Source: Symsagittifera roscoffensis (Eukaryota; Xenacoelomorpha; Acoela; Convolutidae). From it: DNA of 64,000 nt. Of the stretch, positions 47,191-57,826 are shown piece by piece. The stretch is taken from NCBI RefSeq assembly GCF_963678635.1, contig NC_087063.1, positions 72,931,617-72,995,616 on the forward strand, in the 5' to 3' direction. Numbering within the stretch: the first letter of the stretch is position 1; each line of letters starts with the position of its first letter. The notes under the pieces were generated by a model. The model ran no database searches, was not told the DNA's origin, and worked only from the letters and a program-made list of their open reading frames with translations. The position numbers and the translations under genes were made by a program.

Positions 47191-47592
47191 TCAAGCGACT
47201 ATGCCGCACTTCTCAGGGCACTACAAACAACACAACGAGGCAGTGGCTTTAGTGCCTTGGCAATGGGAATTGGAAGAGTTGCGCTTCCTTTAGCTCGAAA
47301 ATTTATAATACCTGCTGCAAAACGAATCGCAAAAAGAGTTGCTTGTCCAACCTGCTCTGGAGCTTATTAATATAGCCCCTAAGAAAAAAAACCCCAAGCA
47401 AGCTTTGAAAAGTACAGTAAAGAATACGATTAAATAACAAGTTGGAAGCGGAAAAAAATGTGCTCGCAAGATCAAGAAGAGGAAGATTTCAGTGAAGAGA
47501 ATCAGAAGAAAAACCAGCGGTACCATTTCAAAGAAACGAACTCTACCAAGAAGTCGCTCTAATTTCATCACCAGAGTGCGATATGATTTCTA
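47171..47592 (+). pseudogene. Small basic virion-type protein with hydrophobic segment
   Basis: An ATG at 47171 lies inside the end of the minor capsid gene and opens MNAYYHNQATMPHFSGHY. After a shift the frame reads QRGSGFSALAMGIGRVALPLARKFIIPAAKRIAKRV (about 47238-47345 in three parts), a Gly-rich, then hydrophobic and basic segment, followed by a strongly basic tail to the stop at 47590-47592. Short proteins of this make-up occur next to the capsid genes of many Polintons; a capsid-lining or DNA-condensing role like adenoviral core proteins is an inference. Its end overlaps the major capsid start by 10 bp. Confidence 0.6.
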
Positions 47593-48887
47593 ATTTGATG
47601 CCAACTGAAGCGACCCACAGTTCTCTAGATTTGTTTGAAAAACCTTCTCTACTTGTAATCTTTGAAAATGCTTTTACCCAAAAAATTTGACCAACCTACT
47701 CAACTGATGGTCCTATGCTTGAGTTTGAAGTTTTGGGAGATCGAAACAACTTCATTGATCTTCAGCGCACTCGTCATGAAATAGTGCTGAGAGTTGTACA
47801 AAACAACGGAAATGTTTTACAAACTCATGCTAGCGATGCGGCACTAAGAGACACACCATATTTGGTCAATAATCTACTTTCAGCTTTGATTTCCGAATGC
47901 ACGCTGTCTTTAAATGGCAAAAAAATCTCAACAACCAATGCTAATTTTGCACATAAAACTTTTCTTGAAACTGAATTTTCTCACGGTAATGACGCAAAAA
48001 AAAACTTGGCTTGCTTGCCAAGGCTATTATTATGAGGATAATCCAGCAAATCTGGGAGAGCTGTTGATATTGCAGAGCGTAAACGTCTTGAAGCAGCTTC
48101 GGCCGAGTTGAGGTTGTTTGGTAAAATAGCATGTGACTTCTTGTCTTGTGACAAGCATTTAATTAGTGTTGTCACTGCCCGTAATTCTCTGAGACGTTCT
48201 CCTAACGACTTTGTTGTTATGTCACAGGACAATGGTAAACATTACCAAGTTCAAATCACTGAAGCTAAGTTATATGTGCGAAAAATGACAGTGACAGTCT
48301 TTTTGTTGTCATCGATAGAAAAAACGCTGCTGAATAGCCCAGCAGTTTATAAATAAATTGAAGTCCTACCCTGAGAATTTCTGGCCACTACCGGAGTACA
48401 GAGCTGGCGTCAAGAGGATGTTTTCGCGAAAGAGCCAGTACGAAGAATGATTGTGGCAATGAGTACAAATGAGGCTTACTTGGGCACAAATACATCAAAT
48501 CCTTTTCATTACCGCAAATTCAGATTGAATGAAATCATTGTGTACAGGAACGGGCTACCTATTGGATGTAATCCAATATATACAACTGATAACAAAAAAA
48601 TTTACTATAACACATTGGAAGCTCTGGGTTTTGTTTTCAACAATAGTCATGGAATCAGTCTGGCTAATTATAGCAATCATTATATTATGGCATTTGGTCT
48701 CACATCTACTCAGGAGGGTTCACATGATTTTATTCATCCTGAATTGACCAATTGCACAATATCCGTGGAGCTTGAATTCGACGCTCCACTTGCTGGGAAA
48801 ATTGAGTTACTTTTTATGGGAGAGCGCGCATCAACAGTAAACGTCCGTTCTGACAGAAAAATTGCCAAAAAAACTCTCATGACCTAG
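47583..48887 (+). pseudogene. Major capsid protein (double jelly roll)
   Basis: The first part shows MLEFEVLGDRNNFIDLQRTR and LVNNLLSALISECTLSLNGKKIS (47715-48035); the second GKIACDFLSCDKHLISV and YQVQITEAKLYVRKMTV (48120-48350); the third, open from 48447 to 48887, has NTLEALGFVFN, NHYIMAFGLTSTQEG and HPELTNCTISVELEFD. Order and content match the Polinton hexon-like protein, and 435 codons is a usual size minus small losses. Three frame breaks separate the parts. It would form the icosahedral shell. Confidence 0.9.
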
Positions 48888-48888
48888 A

Positions 48889-48921
<33 letters not shown>

Positions 48922-48966
48922 GACAGAGAGAGAGATAGAGAGAGAGAGAGAGGGAGAGAGAAAGAG
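48889..48966 (+). repeat. (GA)n microsatellite between capsid and protease genes
   Basis: About 78 bp of agagag with interspersed c, t and g. It fills the short gap between two Polinton genes and stops 15 bp before the protease ATG. Confidence 0.95.
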
Positions 48967-48981
48967 TAGGAAACGGGAAAA

Positions 48982-49425
48982 ATGGACAATGTTCAGATAT
49001 ATGAGCTCATCAATCGATGCAAACATTTAAAGTATCGATTTGAAGGTATTGGACCAGCTAATTGTCCATTGGCGTTGAAAAATGACAAACCATTTTTGAT
49101 TGTGAGTGCATCAAAGTCTGATCAACCGGGTACTCATTGGTTGCTGTTTGCTCGAGCTGATGGACAAGTTTTCTTTGCTGATCCCCTTGGACAAAAACTA
49201 ACAACGTATCCGAACGTACACAAATATGCGAGACGCTCCATGAGTTTAAATGACGGTGAAACTAAGCAAATACTAATGAACAGACCTACTCAATCAGCAA
49301 ACTCAGTTTTATGCGGACTGTATTGTGTTTACGTTGCCCATTTGATAATAACAACTAGATTTCCTCTAGGACTTAAAATGAAAGATCATGATATGATGCG
49401 ATTTGCAAAACAAACGTTGATATAA
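48982..49425 (+). CDS. Adenain-type cysteine protease of the Polinton
   Basis: An intact frame of 147 codons, the only core Polinton gene here with no lesion. Catalytic residues can be placed: His52 in GTHWLLF, Asp67 in FFADPLG, the oxyanion Gln104 in RPTQSANS and Cys111 in LCGLYC. Order His-Asp-Gln-Cys and spacing match the adenovirus protease family (C5-like). In viruses it trims capsid and core precursors. The ATG follows gggaaaaatgg, a fair start context. It lies right after the major capsid gene, as in many Polintons. Confidence 0.92.
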   Translation: MDNVQIYELINRCKHLKYRFEGIGPANCPLALKNDKPFLIVSASKSDQPGTHWLLFARADGQVFFADPLGQKLTTYPNVHKYARRSMSLNDGETKQILMNRPTQSANSVLCGLYCVYVAHLIITTRFPLGLKMKDHDMMRFAKQTLI

Positions 49426-49494
49426 TTGATTTGAGGTTATGAAGTGATTTAATTTATATATATATATATTTTTTTAATTTTTTCATTCCAATAT

Positions 49495-50310
49495 CTAAGT
49501 CAGGGGAGCAAACTTGTTAACAAAAAAAAACAATCGAAAATCAAAGGTCTCCTGGAAACTTTTTATATCGAGTCCAAAAAAAATATTGAGGCATGGATCG
49601 CTACGCTCCTCGAGAACGCCTCCTGCTGGTGTAGTCAGTTTTTTAAGGGTTTGAATAAAAAAACAAAAAGAAAACAGCTTATTGAAATTTGAATTTCTTT
49701 TCCATAATAAATTTAACAAAAAAGTTTGTGAATCAATTTCTAAACGACCATACCCATTTGGAATAATATCAATAATTTTAGAAAACTTGGCTGCATTGTC
49801 ACCATTTGAAAAAGTAAAGAAGCATTCAATTGTTACATTAGTTATTATATCAAATTGAGTTTGAATGGATCGAGTTTGTGAAGCAAAGCAAACTTGTGGC
49901 AATCTTCTTCGTAGAGGAGCACTGTCAATGTCAGTTGAGTTGTTAATAGAATTGTTGAAGTTGACAGCAATTTTTAAGTTTTCCATAAAGGTTCCCGATA
50001 GGTGAAGTTTACTGCAACCCAATTTTAGATGCTTGAAAGATGAGAGTAGACAAGGTACAACGAAAGTGGTTGAGGTCATCTTGATCACTACGTCGACACA
50101 ATGTTTTGTTACTTCGATGAGAACATGGATGTGGGGATGGTCATTGTCGAGCAATTGGGCGCAAGACTCGTTCTGAATTGAGTGGGTTGCAAATGCAAAA
50201 TTTGCGTCTAGAGGGAGTTGTGAGGCGTCGGGTTCATTTTTCAGAATAAAAAATTTAAAATTCTTCCGATTTTTTTTTAAATTTGGGCGACTGCTCAAAC
50301 ATTGCTTCAA
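49495..50310 (-). CDS. Unidentified 271-codon ORF, minus strand
   Basis: A long intact minus-strand frame starting MKQCLSSRPNLKKN. It lacks low complexity and contains FATHSIQNESCAQLLD, HIHVLIEVTKHCVDVVIK and a DIIPNGYGRLEIDSQTFLLNL stretch. It starts 13 bp downstream of the stop of the PC4-like ORF on the same strand, suggesting a two-gene minus-strand block that converges on the protease. Length and clean frame argue for a real gene of the element. No family recognised; the mixed beta-type composition would suit a structural protein. Confidence 0.6.
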   Translation of the reverse strand: MKQCLSSRPNLKKNRKNFKFFILKNEPDASQLPLDANFAFATHSIQNESCAQLLDNDHPHIHVLIEVTKHCVDVVIKMTSTTFVVPCLLSSFKHLKLGCSKLHLSGTFMENLKIAVNFNNSINNSTDIDSAPLRRRLPQVCFASQTRSIQTQFDIITNVTIECFFTFSNGDNAAKFSKIIDIIPNGYGRLEIDSQTFLLNLLWKRNSNFNKLFSFCFFIQTLKKLTTPAGGVLEERSDPCLNIFFGLDIKSFQETFDFRLFFFVNKFAPLT

Positions 50311-50322
50311 CCATTCAGCTGG

Positions 50323-50823
50323 TTAAATCAAATTATTCAAACGTTTTTTTTTTGTTTCAGGCAACTCTGCACTTTTTTTATTCGAGTATTCGTCATCCGC
50401 ATCGTTTTCATCACCACTTTCAGCACATTCTTTTTCGGGACGGACTGATCGTTTTGACGTGTATCAACTTTTATGATGTTTATCATTTGCAGCTGAAGAG
50501 GAGGAGGAGGAAGCTGAAGTCCTTTCACCTGTTTGTTTTTTAACCATTTTTTTAACTTTTGAATAATTATCTGCCAAACAGTCAAAATCTTTTGTCGTCA
50601 AGGTCACTGCTTGATAACATTTAAATACGCCATCTTCATTCTTTTTATACAATTTTGTTGTAATATATGTACCCGTTTTGTCAAAAGTTTTCGTTCCAAC
50701 ACGTACAATGCGTTTTTCTCCCGAAGATAAATCTTGAAAATCATCATGAAAGTCTGTATGATTTTCTAGCGACGAGTACATATTGGTGGTGGCGGCGGTA
50801 ATGGTAGTGAATTGCTGGTTCAA
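50323..50823 (-). pseudogene. PC4-like ssDNA-binding protein candidate with in-frame TGA
   Basis: From an ATG at 50823 the frame gives a short N-terminus, then KRIVRVGTKTFDKTGTYITT, DGVFKCYQAVTLTTKDFDCL and SKVKKMVKK. Alternating beta-strands with a final helix, basic first strand and a Thr/Leu strand before the helix resemble the single-strand-binding core of transcription coactivator p15/PC4. A poly-Ser linker and a TGA (50464-50466) follow; beyond it the same frame runs on through an acidic stretch (SGDENDADDEY) and a KKKR basic patch to TAA at 50323. So a single nonsense change probably shortened a ~166-codon protein. The PC4 match is by eye only. Confidence 0.45.
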
Positions 50824-51634
50824 CTGTTTTATGAGATTGTAATTAATAATGAACTGAATAGAATATAAACAAATCTCTGTGGATTTACTTTTATGCCGCC
50901 CTTTAGCCTATAGCGGCAGAATTTAATTAGTTTTTGCAATTGGATTTGTATAAGATAAAAGCGAGTTTATTGCATCTATCATTTCTGTCTGGAAAGCCCC
51001 TGAATGGGTCATAAATCTCACTTAATGTTACATGTCGGCATACATGTACTCACTTTGAAGTGAAGACCTTTATAGCCTCTCTCCCCGGGGACATAAAAAA
51101 GGCGTCATGCACTCTGTTTGAAGTAGAGATAGCAATAGCTTGCTGTTATTTAAATTAAGTTACATTTATTTAGAACAAAAACCTTCGGGTCTAACAGGGA
51201 ACATTTCAGTAGTTTTACGGTTAGATGTTTATGAGGCTTTAAAAGTTTTATTGCACTGATAACTTTTGTTTGACAAAACCTAATTAAAACATAAATCATG
51301 GTACTGGTTCGCCTGTCGGTAGACCCACAATGTCTTTGAAGTCTAATTTTTCATGTCATTTTACCCTGAGGTTATAATAAAAAAAAAAACGTGGTTTCTT
51401 TGAAGTAAAGATCTTAAGTATGTCCGACTTGTCACACATATGTTAAACACCTCCATAAAACATATTAAATAGTTGTAGGGCACACTTTAAGACCACCCAC
51501 AACCATAAGCACCACCCACACACCCTCTTACTTTATCCAAACTTAAATGCTACTTAATTTCATTCTCTCATTCTCATTCAAACAACTCAGTTGAAACTCA
51601 GCTCTGAAAGAAAAATAAAATTCCAGTTGTAATC
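50824..51634. other. Intergenic region of the Polinton
   Basis: AT-rich with no supported gene. It lies between divergent genes: the minus-strand PC4-like ORF and the plus-strand ORF at 51635. The stretch 51540-51634 has cattcaaacaactcagttga, where tcagt resembles an arthropod-type initiator, but this is weak. Confidence 0.4.
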
Positions 51635-52093
51635 ATGACGGGTCCTCTGCGAGTAATCTCTACTTCGGAAACTGAGCGAACAACAATATACCAAACCTAC
51701 ATGAGAAAAACGGTCGTCATTGTACAGCAAGAACGGGAGAGAATGCCATCTCTATTCAAAGACTTGGCTCGCCAACCCTCAGATCAGGAGTATCGCGATT
51801 GGACTACTCAAAGCCACATGATGCTTCCCAATTATTTACTCGACCAGATCACCCTTCTGCGTCAGAGCAGGAAAAGTTTTTTGTACAGCTCCACAGAGAC
51901 CAAATCCTATCCTGCTTTGGACAAGACTGACATCAACAACCCCGGATATCTCGAACAACCACCTCGAAAAATTCTTTTTTGCTACGATTGCGAGCCACCT
52001 CGAAAAATTCTTTTTTGCTACGATTGCGAGACGATTCACTTGTACGAAAACCAGGAAGGCTACTGGGACATCGAGTCAGCGACGTCAATTTAA
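51635..52093 (+). CDS. Unidentified ORF with internal 12-codon duplication
   Basis: A 152-codon intact frame starting MTGPLRVISTSETERTTIYQ in a good context (taatcATGacg). Mid-protein it is charged and helical (QQERERMPSLFKDLARQ), and near the C-terminus the segment PPRKILFCYDCE occurs twice because of a perfect 36-bp tandem duplication. The Cys-x2-Cys pairs could bind metal. It stands alone between intergenic stretches and seems part of the element. Function unknown. Confidence 0.5.
   Translation: MTGPLRVISTSETERTTIYQTYMRKTVVIVQQERERMPSLFKDLARQPSDQEYRDWTTQSHMMLPNYLLDQITLLRQSRKSFLYSSTETKSYPALDKTDINNPGYLEQPPRKILFCYDCEPPRKILFCYDCETIHLYENQEGYWDIESATSI
51959..52030 (+). repeat. 36-bp perfect tandem duplication inside an ORF
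   Basis: ccacctcgaaaaattctttt... occurs at 51959-51994 and 51995-52030 with no differences. It keeps the reading frame. Confidence 0.98.
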
Positions 52094-52219
52094 TTATTAT
52101 ATTTATATAATTTATGATTTCTGTGTCATTTGAGTAAATTAAACTTGAGTGTATTCTTTTCAATCGAACTCAATCGATAAGAAAAATCGAAAGTAGATAG
52201 ATAGAGTATCAGGTAGAAT

Positions 52220-52263
52220 GTTCCATTAAAATCTTTTAATTTTGAAAAAGATTTTAATGGAAC
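52220..52263 (+). terminator. Perfect 18-bp hairpin downstream of the ORF
   Basis: GTTCCATTAAAATCTTTT (52220-52237), an 8-base loop aattttga, then its exact reverse complement (52246-52263). A third copy of ccattaaaatcttttaa follows directly at 52262-52280. It is 127 bp past the stop codon. Called terminator-like for want of a better type; in eukaryotic DNA it may be a regulatory or structural element, or the remnant of a palindromic insertion. Confidence 0.5.
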
Positions 52264-52299
52264 CATTAAAATCTTTTAAGGTTTTGTTACAATCGAATA

Positions 52300-53716
52300 A
52301 TTGCAAGACACCCTTTGTTTCCCAGTACGATAAAAAATCATAGCAAACCATTGGAAAAAAAATTTGGGTTAATGTTAAGTTTTGAAATTTTGTTTAATTT
52401 TTCTATTTCGTCCCAAAAATTTTCACAAGTCATTTCTTACTCTACCAATAATCTAGTTGAAGAATTAATGGTCCCTTTGGCTTACCCTATTATAGGAGAA
52501 CAGAAAAAATCCTCATTACCAAGCGTCTATCTTTATCAGATCAAAAATTATCGATTTCAGAACCTTGAATTAGTCAAAATCCTATTTTTAGAAAAATATG
52601 AAAATTTCAAAAATAACAAATTCTGAAAAAGAAATCAGCAAGATCTTTTATTACGAACTAGAAAACTTGACGCTCTGAACCTAATGTTCTACGCAAATCA
52701 ATTGGTTCGCTTTTTAATTAAATTTTATTTTTAATGTAGTTCAAAATTCTGAAAATCGAAAAAATGAAAATTCCCCGTGAAGGAGTTGTTTTGAAGCCAA
52801 AATAATGCCTTTTTCGCGATAGTACAGGGATGTTGATGGATACAAAAAACATTTGAATGTCATCTCGTGTCACGTTCTAGACACCCAAGTGAAAATTTCA
52901 CTTTTTCGAATATCGCCTCTAGTGAACTTCAGAAAGCGTTTAAATGCGTCGTTAATTTTTCCTGATTGGTGAGAACCATAATTAAACATTAGGGAAGCAT
53001 AAAAAATATATTTTTTTTAAATTTAATTTTTTTCGATTTTTTCAATTTTTTTTTCAAATTTTCACATTAAATTTCAACAACGTTTTTTCGTCTCATTTTT
53101 AGCTTCTAGCAAAAGTTTGCTATACCACCTTGTTGCCCTACCATAGGGGAACAGAAACTTTTCTGAAAATCGTTGTGATCTATTATCTGAACATAATCCA
53201 GCGTGTGTACACTCTTTCCTCGTTTATTGACTGCAATTAAAAAAATGCTAGGCTACTCGTTTAACCTGTCACAGGACAACAGAAAAGGCCCCATGGTGAA
53301 CTGTCTATCTTATTCAGATCAAAAGTTATTGGGTTCAGAACTGTATTCAGCCAATTCCAAGCAACCCTGATAGAATACATTTCTTTCTTTTACCGTGGTG
53401 GTTAGCTCTAATTCTTTTTATATACCTGCCTACAGCAATATTAGTCAGTTCAAACTAAGTGTACTAGGGGATAGGTGTTTAAACAAGACTTGAAGTTAAA
53501 TCTATATACTTGAAAGGAATTAGTCAAACCACCAAGTCTTAGTAATGATTATTTCCTTAATAGGACTGATTAATATAACCGAAAAGGAAACTAAAACCGC
53601 TAATTAACAACTATAATTCACCTACGCTTGTGGTTGGAAAACAATTAAGATTTTCACCCCATACTAAAAGTTCACTTTTGTCTTTTGCTTTCTGAATTTC
53701 AGCAGTTCTTGATTGA
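52300..53716. other. Repeat-containing spacer before PolB
   Basis: No gene supported. 52470-52600 and 53130-53370 share a diverged repeat (taggrgaacagaaa, tctatctt-atcagatcaaaa, ttcagaac). The 103-codon frame at 52315-52626 is made of this repeat. Near the right end tttctgaatttcag (53689-53702) could be a splice acceptor for the PolB exon. Confidence 0.45.
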
Positions 53717-55410
53717 AACAAAAAATCTTTATTCAAAAACTTTCTTCTGATTACTCAGACCAGTTCGAATATTACTCATCTCATAAACTTTCGAAAGAAA
53801 ATCAACAAAACAATTCCTAATTCTTCTAAAGCTAAAACCAATCTCGCATGTCATCTGTGTGATGCGGTTCTGGGCTCTGCTAAAAACCTACGACGTCATA
53901 AGAAGACAGTTCACAACCTTCATGCGCCGATTGCAGCCGTTAGAGTCAAATGCGATGACTGCCTTGAGGAGTTCAGTTCGGTGGCTGAAACTATTCAGCA
54001 CATTGAAATAGATCACGGTAAATCAGCAAACCAGCACTGTGCAATTTGCAGAACAGTGTTTATGAGCTTGGAAAAATATCAGAGTCACATGAACAACCGC
54101 CATAGACTTCCAGTCTGGGATTCGGATGCTGGCTCTACTTCAACTGGTGGTGGTGGTGGTGGCGGTGGTAGCAATGAGACTATCGCCATCGAAGGTTCAT
54201 CAACAACGCGAGTACCTCAAAGCACTCGGTCAATTTTGACTGAGAGTCAAACCGCTTTCAGTGACAATTTGAAGAAATATCAGCTAAGTTTCGACGACAA
54301 TGAAATCGACCTGCTCGATTTCATGATGCGAAACAAAGAAGTCATTGATGACTTCATATTCGAGCACTTGCAAAACGGATCAATTAAGATGCAATTCTCG
54401 GTTGAAATGAGCTTGATGAAACACCTCACCGTGGAAAACGACGAAAAACCCAATGTTGAGAAAATCAAACTTTTCTTGAACACCGAGATGGTGCGTGTCA
54501 ATTATGGTGGTCTAGAACAGGGGCAGTACATTGAGATGATTGAACATATGCTCAACTCAATCAACTGCTTCGCTTCTCATGGAAGTGCGTGGATAATTGA
54601 AAGAATTTTGAAGTGACTATCAATTTTGCTAAACTGTCTCCAATGCGCGCAGGAAGCTACTTGCCGCTACCCCTTGGTCTCGAAAAACAGAACTTCAACC
54701 TTGTAAATATCCAAACAAGGACGAGCGATAAATGCTTTCTGTATTGCTTCATTGCAGCCTACCACCTCAAACATGGTCCACCTTCATACGCATCTTCTCA
54801 GGCATACCGAAAGAAGACCAAATGTGCAACGTATAAAGAAGAAGACAGCGAGGACGAAGACAGCGATGATGATGAACTAAAAGGAGAGTCTTATAAGGAT
54901 GTTGTCGTCGTTGCCGCCAACGACAATCAAGATGAAGGGAACGCGGAACCCCCACAAAGGCAACCAGATGCAAGACAGCGACAGATGAAACAGATAGTGA
55001 AAATTCAAGGCGATTTTGAGATGCCAATGAGCATTCTGGAAATAGTAAGATTTGAAAGATTAAACAATGTTCAAATCAACGTATTTCGGTACGTTTATTT
55101 GACATTTCAAATTTCTTCCAGAAATTTTTTCTATTAAAAAAAAACAAAAATCAACCATGACCTAGAAGTTTATTCTATTTCATATGAAGTAAACTTTTTT
55201 TCTTATTTAGGTACCAGTCAGAAGAGCTGATACCAACCGGATTTCAAAAGAGCTAAATTGTACATTTGTGATGGATTTGCTGCTTTTTTCCGACGGTTTT
55301 GCATATTTTTATGTGCTAATCAACGACCTGACAAAGCTGGTCAACTTTATTCGTAAAAGAGCACCACGCGACAGAAATGTCACATATATTAAGTCCATTG
55401 ACCAAATATA
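53717..55410 (+). pseudogene. Protein-primed PolB, N-terminal part, plus strand (truncated)
   Basis: The frame is open from 53717 with C2H2 fingers (CHLCDAVLGSAKNLRRHKKTVH, split here by position 53850-53915; CDDCLEEF...H; CAICRTVF...H at 54039-54100), a Gly run, a ~100-residue domain (GSAWIIERILK near the end) and, after a TGA at 54614-54616, a block LPLPLGLEKQNFNLVNIQT...CFLYCFIAAYH. This is the N-terminus of Polinton polymerases. An acidic insertion follows (54838-54890). A 122-bp intron (GT 55089, AG 55210) joins VFRYQSEEL to downstream sequence with MDLLLFSDGFAYFYVLINDLTKLV, ending in stops by 55410. Exonuclease and polymerase domains are missing. Confidence 0.75.
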
Positions 55411-56669
55411 TTAAGTCATGTATATATTAAAATGTACCCACGTTTTTAAAATTTTTTTCAAAGCCACATCTCGTACACTGTGAACACAGGTCTTCGCAGT
55501 TATAACACTCAAGTTGAACGAGCCCAAATTTTCTCCACTTTTATCCGCACATCTGCCCCATCCCCATCTACCCATCCCCAGCTACCCTCACCCCTACCTA
55601 CCTACCTACCTACCTACCTACCCTACCCTCACAGTACCTCGCACCCACCTACCCTCCCTCTACCACACCTACTTGATTCTGCATTAGTTTGGGGGGGGGG
55701 GGGGGTAAAGGTCTGTGGGGGTTGAAGGTGTGCGTGTGAGAGGATGTGGGGCTTCACGCGCTTACGGTATTTCAGTTATTTTCACGTAATTTAACGGTAA
55801 ATGTAAGGAAAAAGTAAGTGGTGCGGGAGTGGAGGTAGCCGTAAGTGAAGGAAGTGATAAAAAGAGTGGTTGCAGTAAGTGTGAGATATTTAGGAGGAGG
55901 GGGAGAAAGAAGAATTTAAAAAAATAGAAAAAAAATCACTTATTTGCTGTAGCCAAATGTAAAACACAATTTAGCTATTGCAACGTTCGAGTTTTGAATA
56001 TCTTCTTTCAAGTCCATGGAAAATCCAGGCTACTATTAAAAAAATTTGTTAATCTATTAATACATTTTAATCGATTTTAATGGAGTACGTTGGTTTGTAC
56101 TTTGTTTATTTCATAATCAATTTTTGTCCATTTTGACCCATTGTTTTAGAATTTTACAAAGACAAACCATGAAAGCCCATTATTTTTGATTAACATCCAT
56201 GGAACCTCATTGCGGGATACTTTTATGGTTGAAAACTTGAGGAACTCCAATTCTTCGTTTTTGAGTCGGGTACGTAATTTAAGTGTCACATATTACGATT
56301 TCGAGATTGCTTTTGCGAGCAAGAAGGGTTGATTTATTTTACCGGCACTTAGGAACCAACATAGTCATTATACACTTGGAAAAGAGTCACCCGTACCCAG
56401 TGAATTTTCCTAAACAGATCTGAAATAATCTTTTTCAGATCTAAATTTCAGATCTGAAATAGGTCGTGAATTGTTTAAATAACGCTTGGATACTTTAAGG
56501 AGTGGTTGTTTCAGATTCAATTTCAGGTCGGACGTTTTCTTTTTTCTTGGTTATTTCAGATCTGAAAAATTCTATTTCAGATTTACTTTCAGATCTGAAG
56601 TTTAGTTTGTCCTGGTTATTTAAGATCTGAAAATCAATGATTCGGACTCGATTGTTGCTATTTTTGAAG
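54857..56669 (+). repeat. Near-perfect direct duplication, copy 1
   Basis: Matches 62187-64000 base for base apart from one extra A in the poly-A run (55133-55143). Offset 7330-7331. Includes PolB sequence, intron, the (CCTA)n tract at 55596-55625, the G-run near 55690 and most of spacer repeat R3. Confidence 0.97.
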
Positions 56670-56912
56670 CTTCTGCTACTAGCAGGTACTCAGCAAAGTC
56701 TCAAGTAGGTTTCCCCAATCATGAGATAAAAATTGGAAAGGCATAAGTAGGGAATGAAAATCAAAATGTTACAAGTCTTCTAACAGTTTTTGAAAACTTT
56801 TTAACACAGACGAACAAGAAATTTAGTTCGAAAAAAAAACTGTTTGTAAAAATACTGGGAAGTTTTTCTGACCGCTAGTTAACCTAAACATAATTGTGTA
56901 TTGCAGAAACAT
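56130..56912 (+). repeat. Spacer repeat R3, copy 2
   Basis: Matches 36745-37543 (about 93-95% by eye) and 63461-64000 (essentially identical). Contains the palindrome cluster 56416-56632. Confidence 0.88.
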
Positions 56913-56969
56913 CAACAATGAAAACTACATGTTTTCCTCGAAACGAATAAATTATAATTCAACAAAAGA

Positions 56970-57150
56970 TTTCTCAGATCTGATTTCACATCTGAAATTT
57001 TGTTTTTCAAGGTTTTTTCAGATCTGAAAATTTCCATTTCAGATCCAAATATCAGATCTGAAATTTGTAAATTCTTACGAAGATCTGAAAAAAAGAATTT
57101 CAGATCTGAGGATCAAGTTATGTGAGAAATGAAGAATTTCAGATCTTGCA
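56970..57150. repeat. Cluster of cagatctgaaa palindromes
   Basis: Six or more copies of the half-palindrome tttcagatctgaaat or its variants (ttcagatctgaaa, tcagatctgatt, cagatctgagga) within 180 bp. Each is centred on AGATCT and can pair with any of the others. Confidence 0.8.
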
Positions 57151-57826
57151 CAGAAAATCTCCTGGGTACGGGCAATGAACGCAACAAAAAGAAAGAAAAC
57201 TTCAAAATAACTTTCGAATTTCCGAGAAACAAACAGAGATGGCCCTTAGGCTCTTTGATTTTTTAGAAAAATTAATGATAGACAGTTTTTTGAAAAAGCT
57301 AGCCCAACATGATAATACTGAATCAATAGGTAAAACTTTGTTTCTCTGGGAAATCGGACGATTGGATCATTACCACGCCCCCACCACACATACACATCGA
57401 TTTCTTGGTGTAACGAGTAGTTTTACAAGGTTTAGTTTTAAGAACAAATATGTTTGCCAATGCCTGATTAGTCCAAATTGAAACTTTTGTAACAATCCAA
57501 AAATATGAAAAAAAGAACAAAAAAATTACTCTAGTAGTAGATAATGGAGGTAAAGGGGGGAGCGCGGTATTAAGATACGTTATAGATTTCGAGTCAGCCT
57601 CGCTATGTATTAGGATTGGGTATAGAGTCTAAAATTGATTAAGATAGGGAATACTAATGTTACGCTTTCATGGTTTGTGTGATGGTAAGGTGAGTATATA
57701 AATCACTGCATCGCATTTGAATTTTACCGCAAATTTATAGTAAAACACCAACAAAACACTGCTTGTCACAAAAGTTCAATACATTGCATCACTTGTTTTA
57801 AACTTATTACTTTGCATCAGTTGTTA

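Larger units (their letters stand above)
41270..55410 (+). mobile_element. Polinton/Maverick-type element (decayed)
   Basis: A 14-kb gene cluster has the signature Polinton set: FtsK/HerA-type packaging ATPase (43.4-44.1 kb), retroviral-type integrase (45.5-46.3), penton-like minor capsid (46.3-47.2), double-jelly-roll major capsid (47.6-48.9), adenain-type cysteine protease (49.0-49.4) and the N-terminal half of a protein-primed family-B DNA polymerase (53.7-55.4). These are self-synthesising DNA transposons that may also form virions. All large genes carry one or more frameshifts or stops except the protease. Terminal inverted repeats were not found; the right part is cut by a duplication break within PolB. 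Confidence 0.9.
55411..57826. other. Non-coding spacer between the two polymerases
   Basis: Holds a C/T-rich tract with (CCTA)n, a G14 run, spacer repeat R3 (56130-56912), a second AGATCT-palindrome cluster (56970-57150), and at 57180-57370 a diverged piece of the subrepeats seen in the 3-kb unit (ttgattttttagaaaaatta, tctgggaaatc). No gene supported. Confidence 0.6.

Noticed and set aside
55480-55725. 81-codon Pro/Thr/Tyr-rich frame (also at 62811-63056)
   Set aside because: Translation of the (CCTA)n and C/G-rich tracts; identical only because the whole segment is duplicated.
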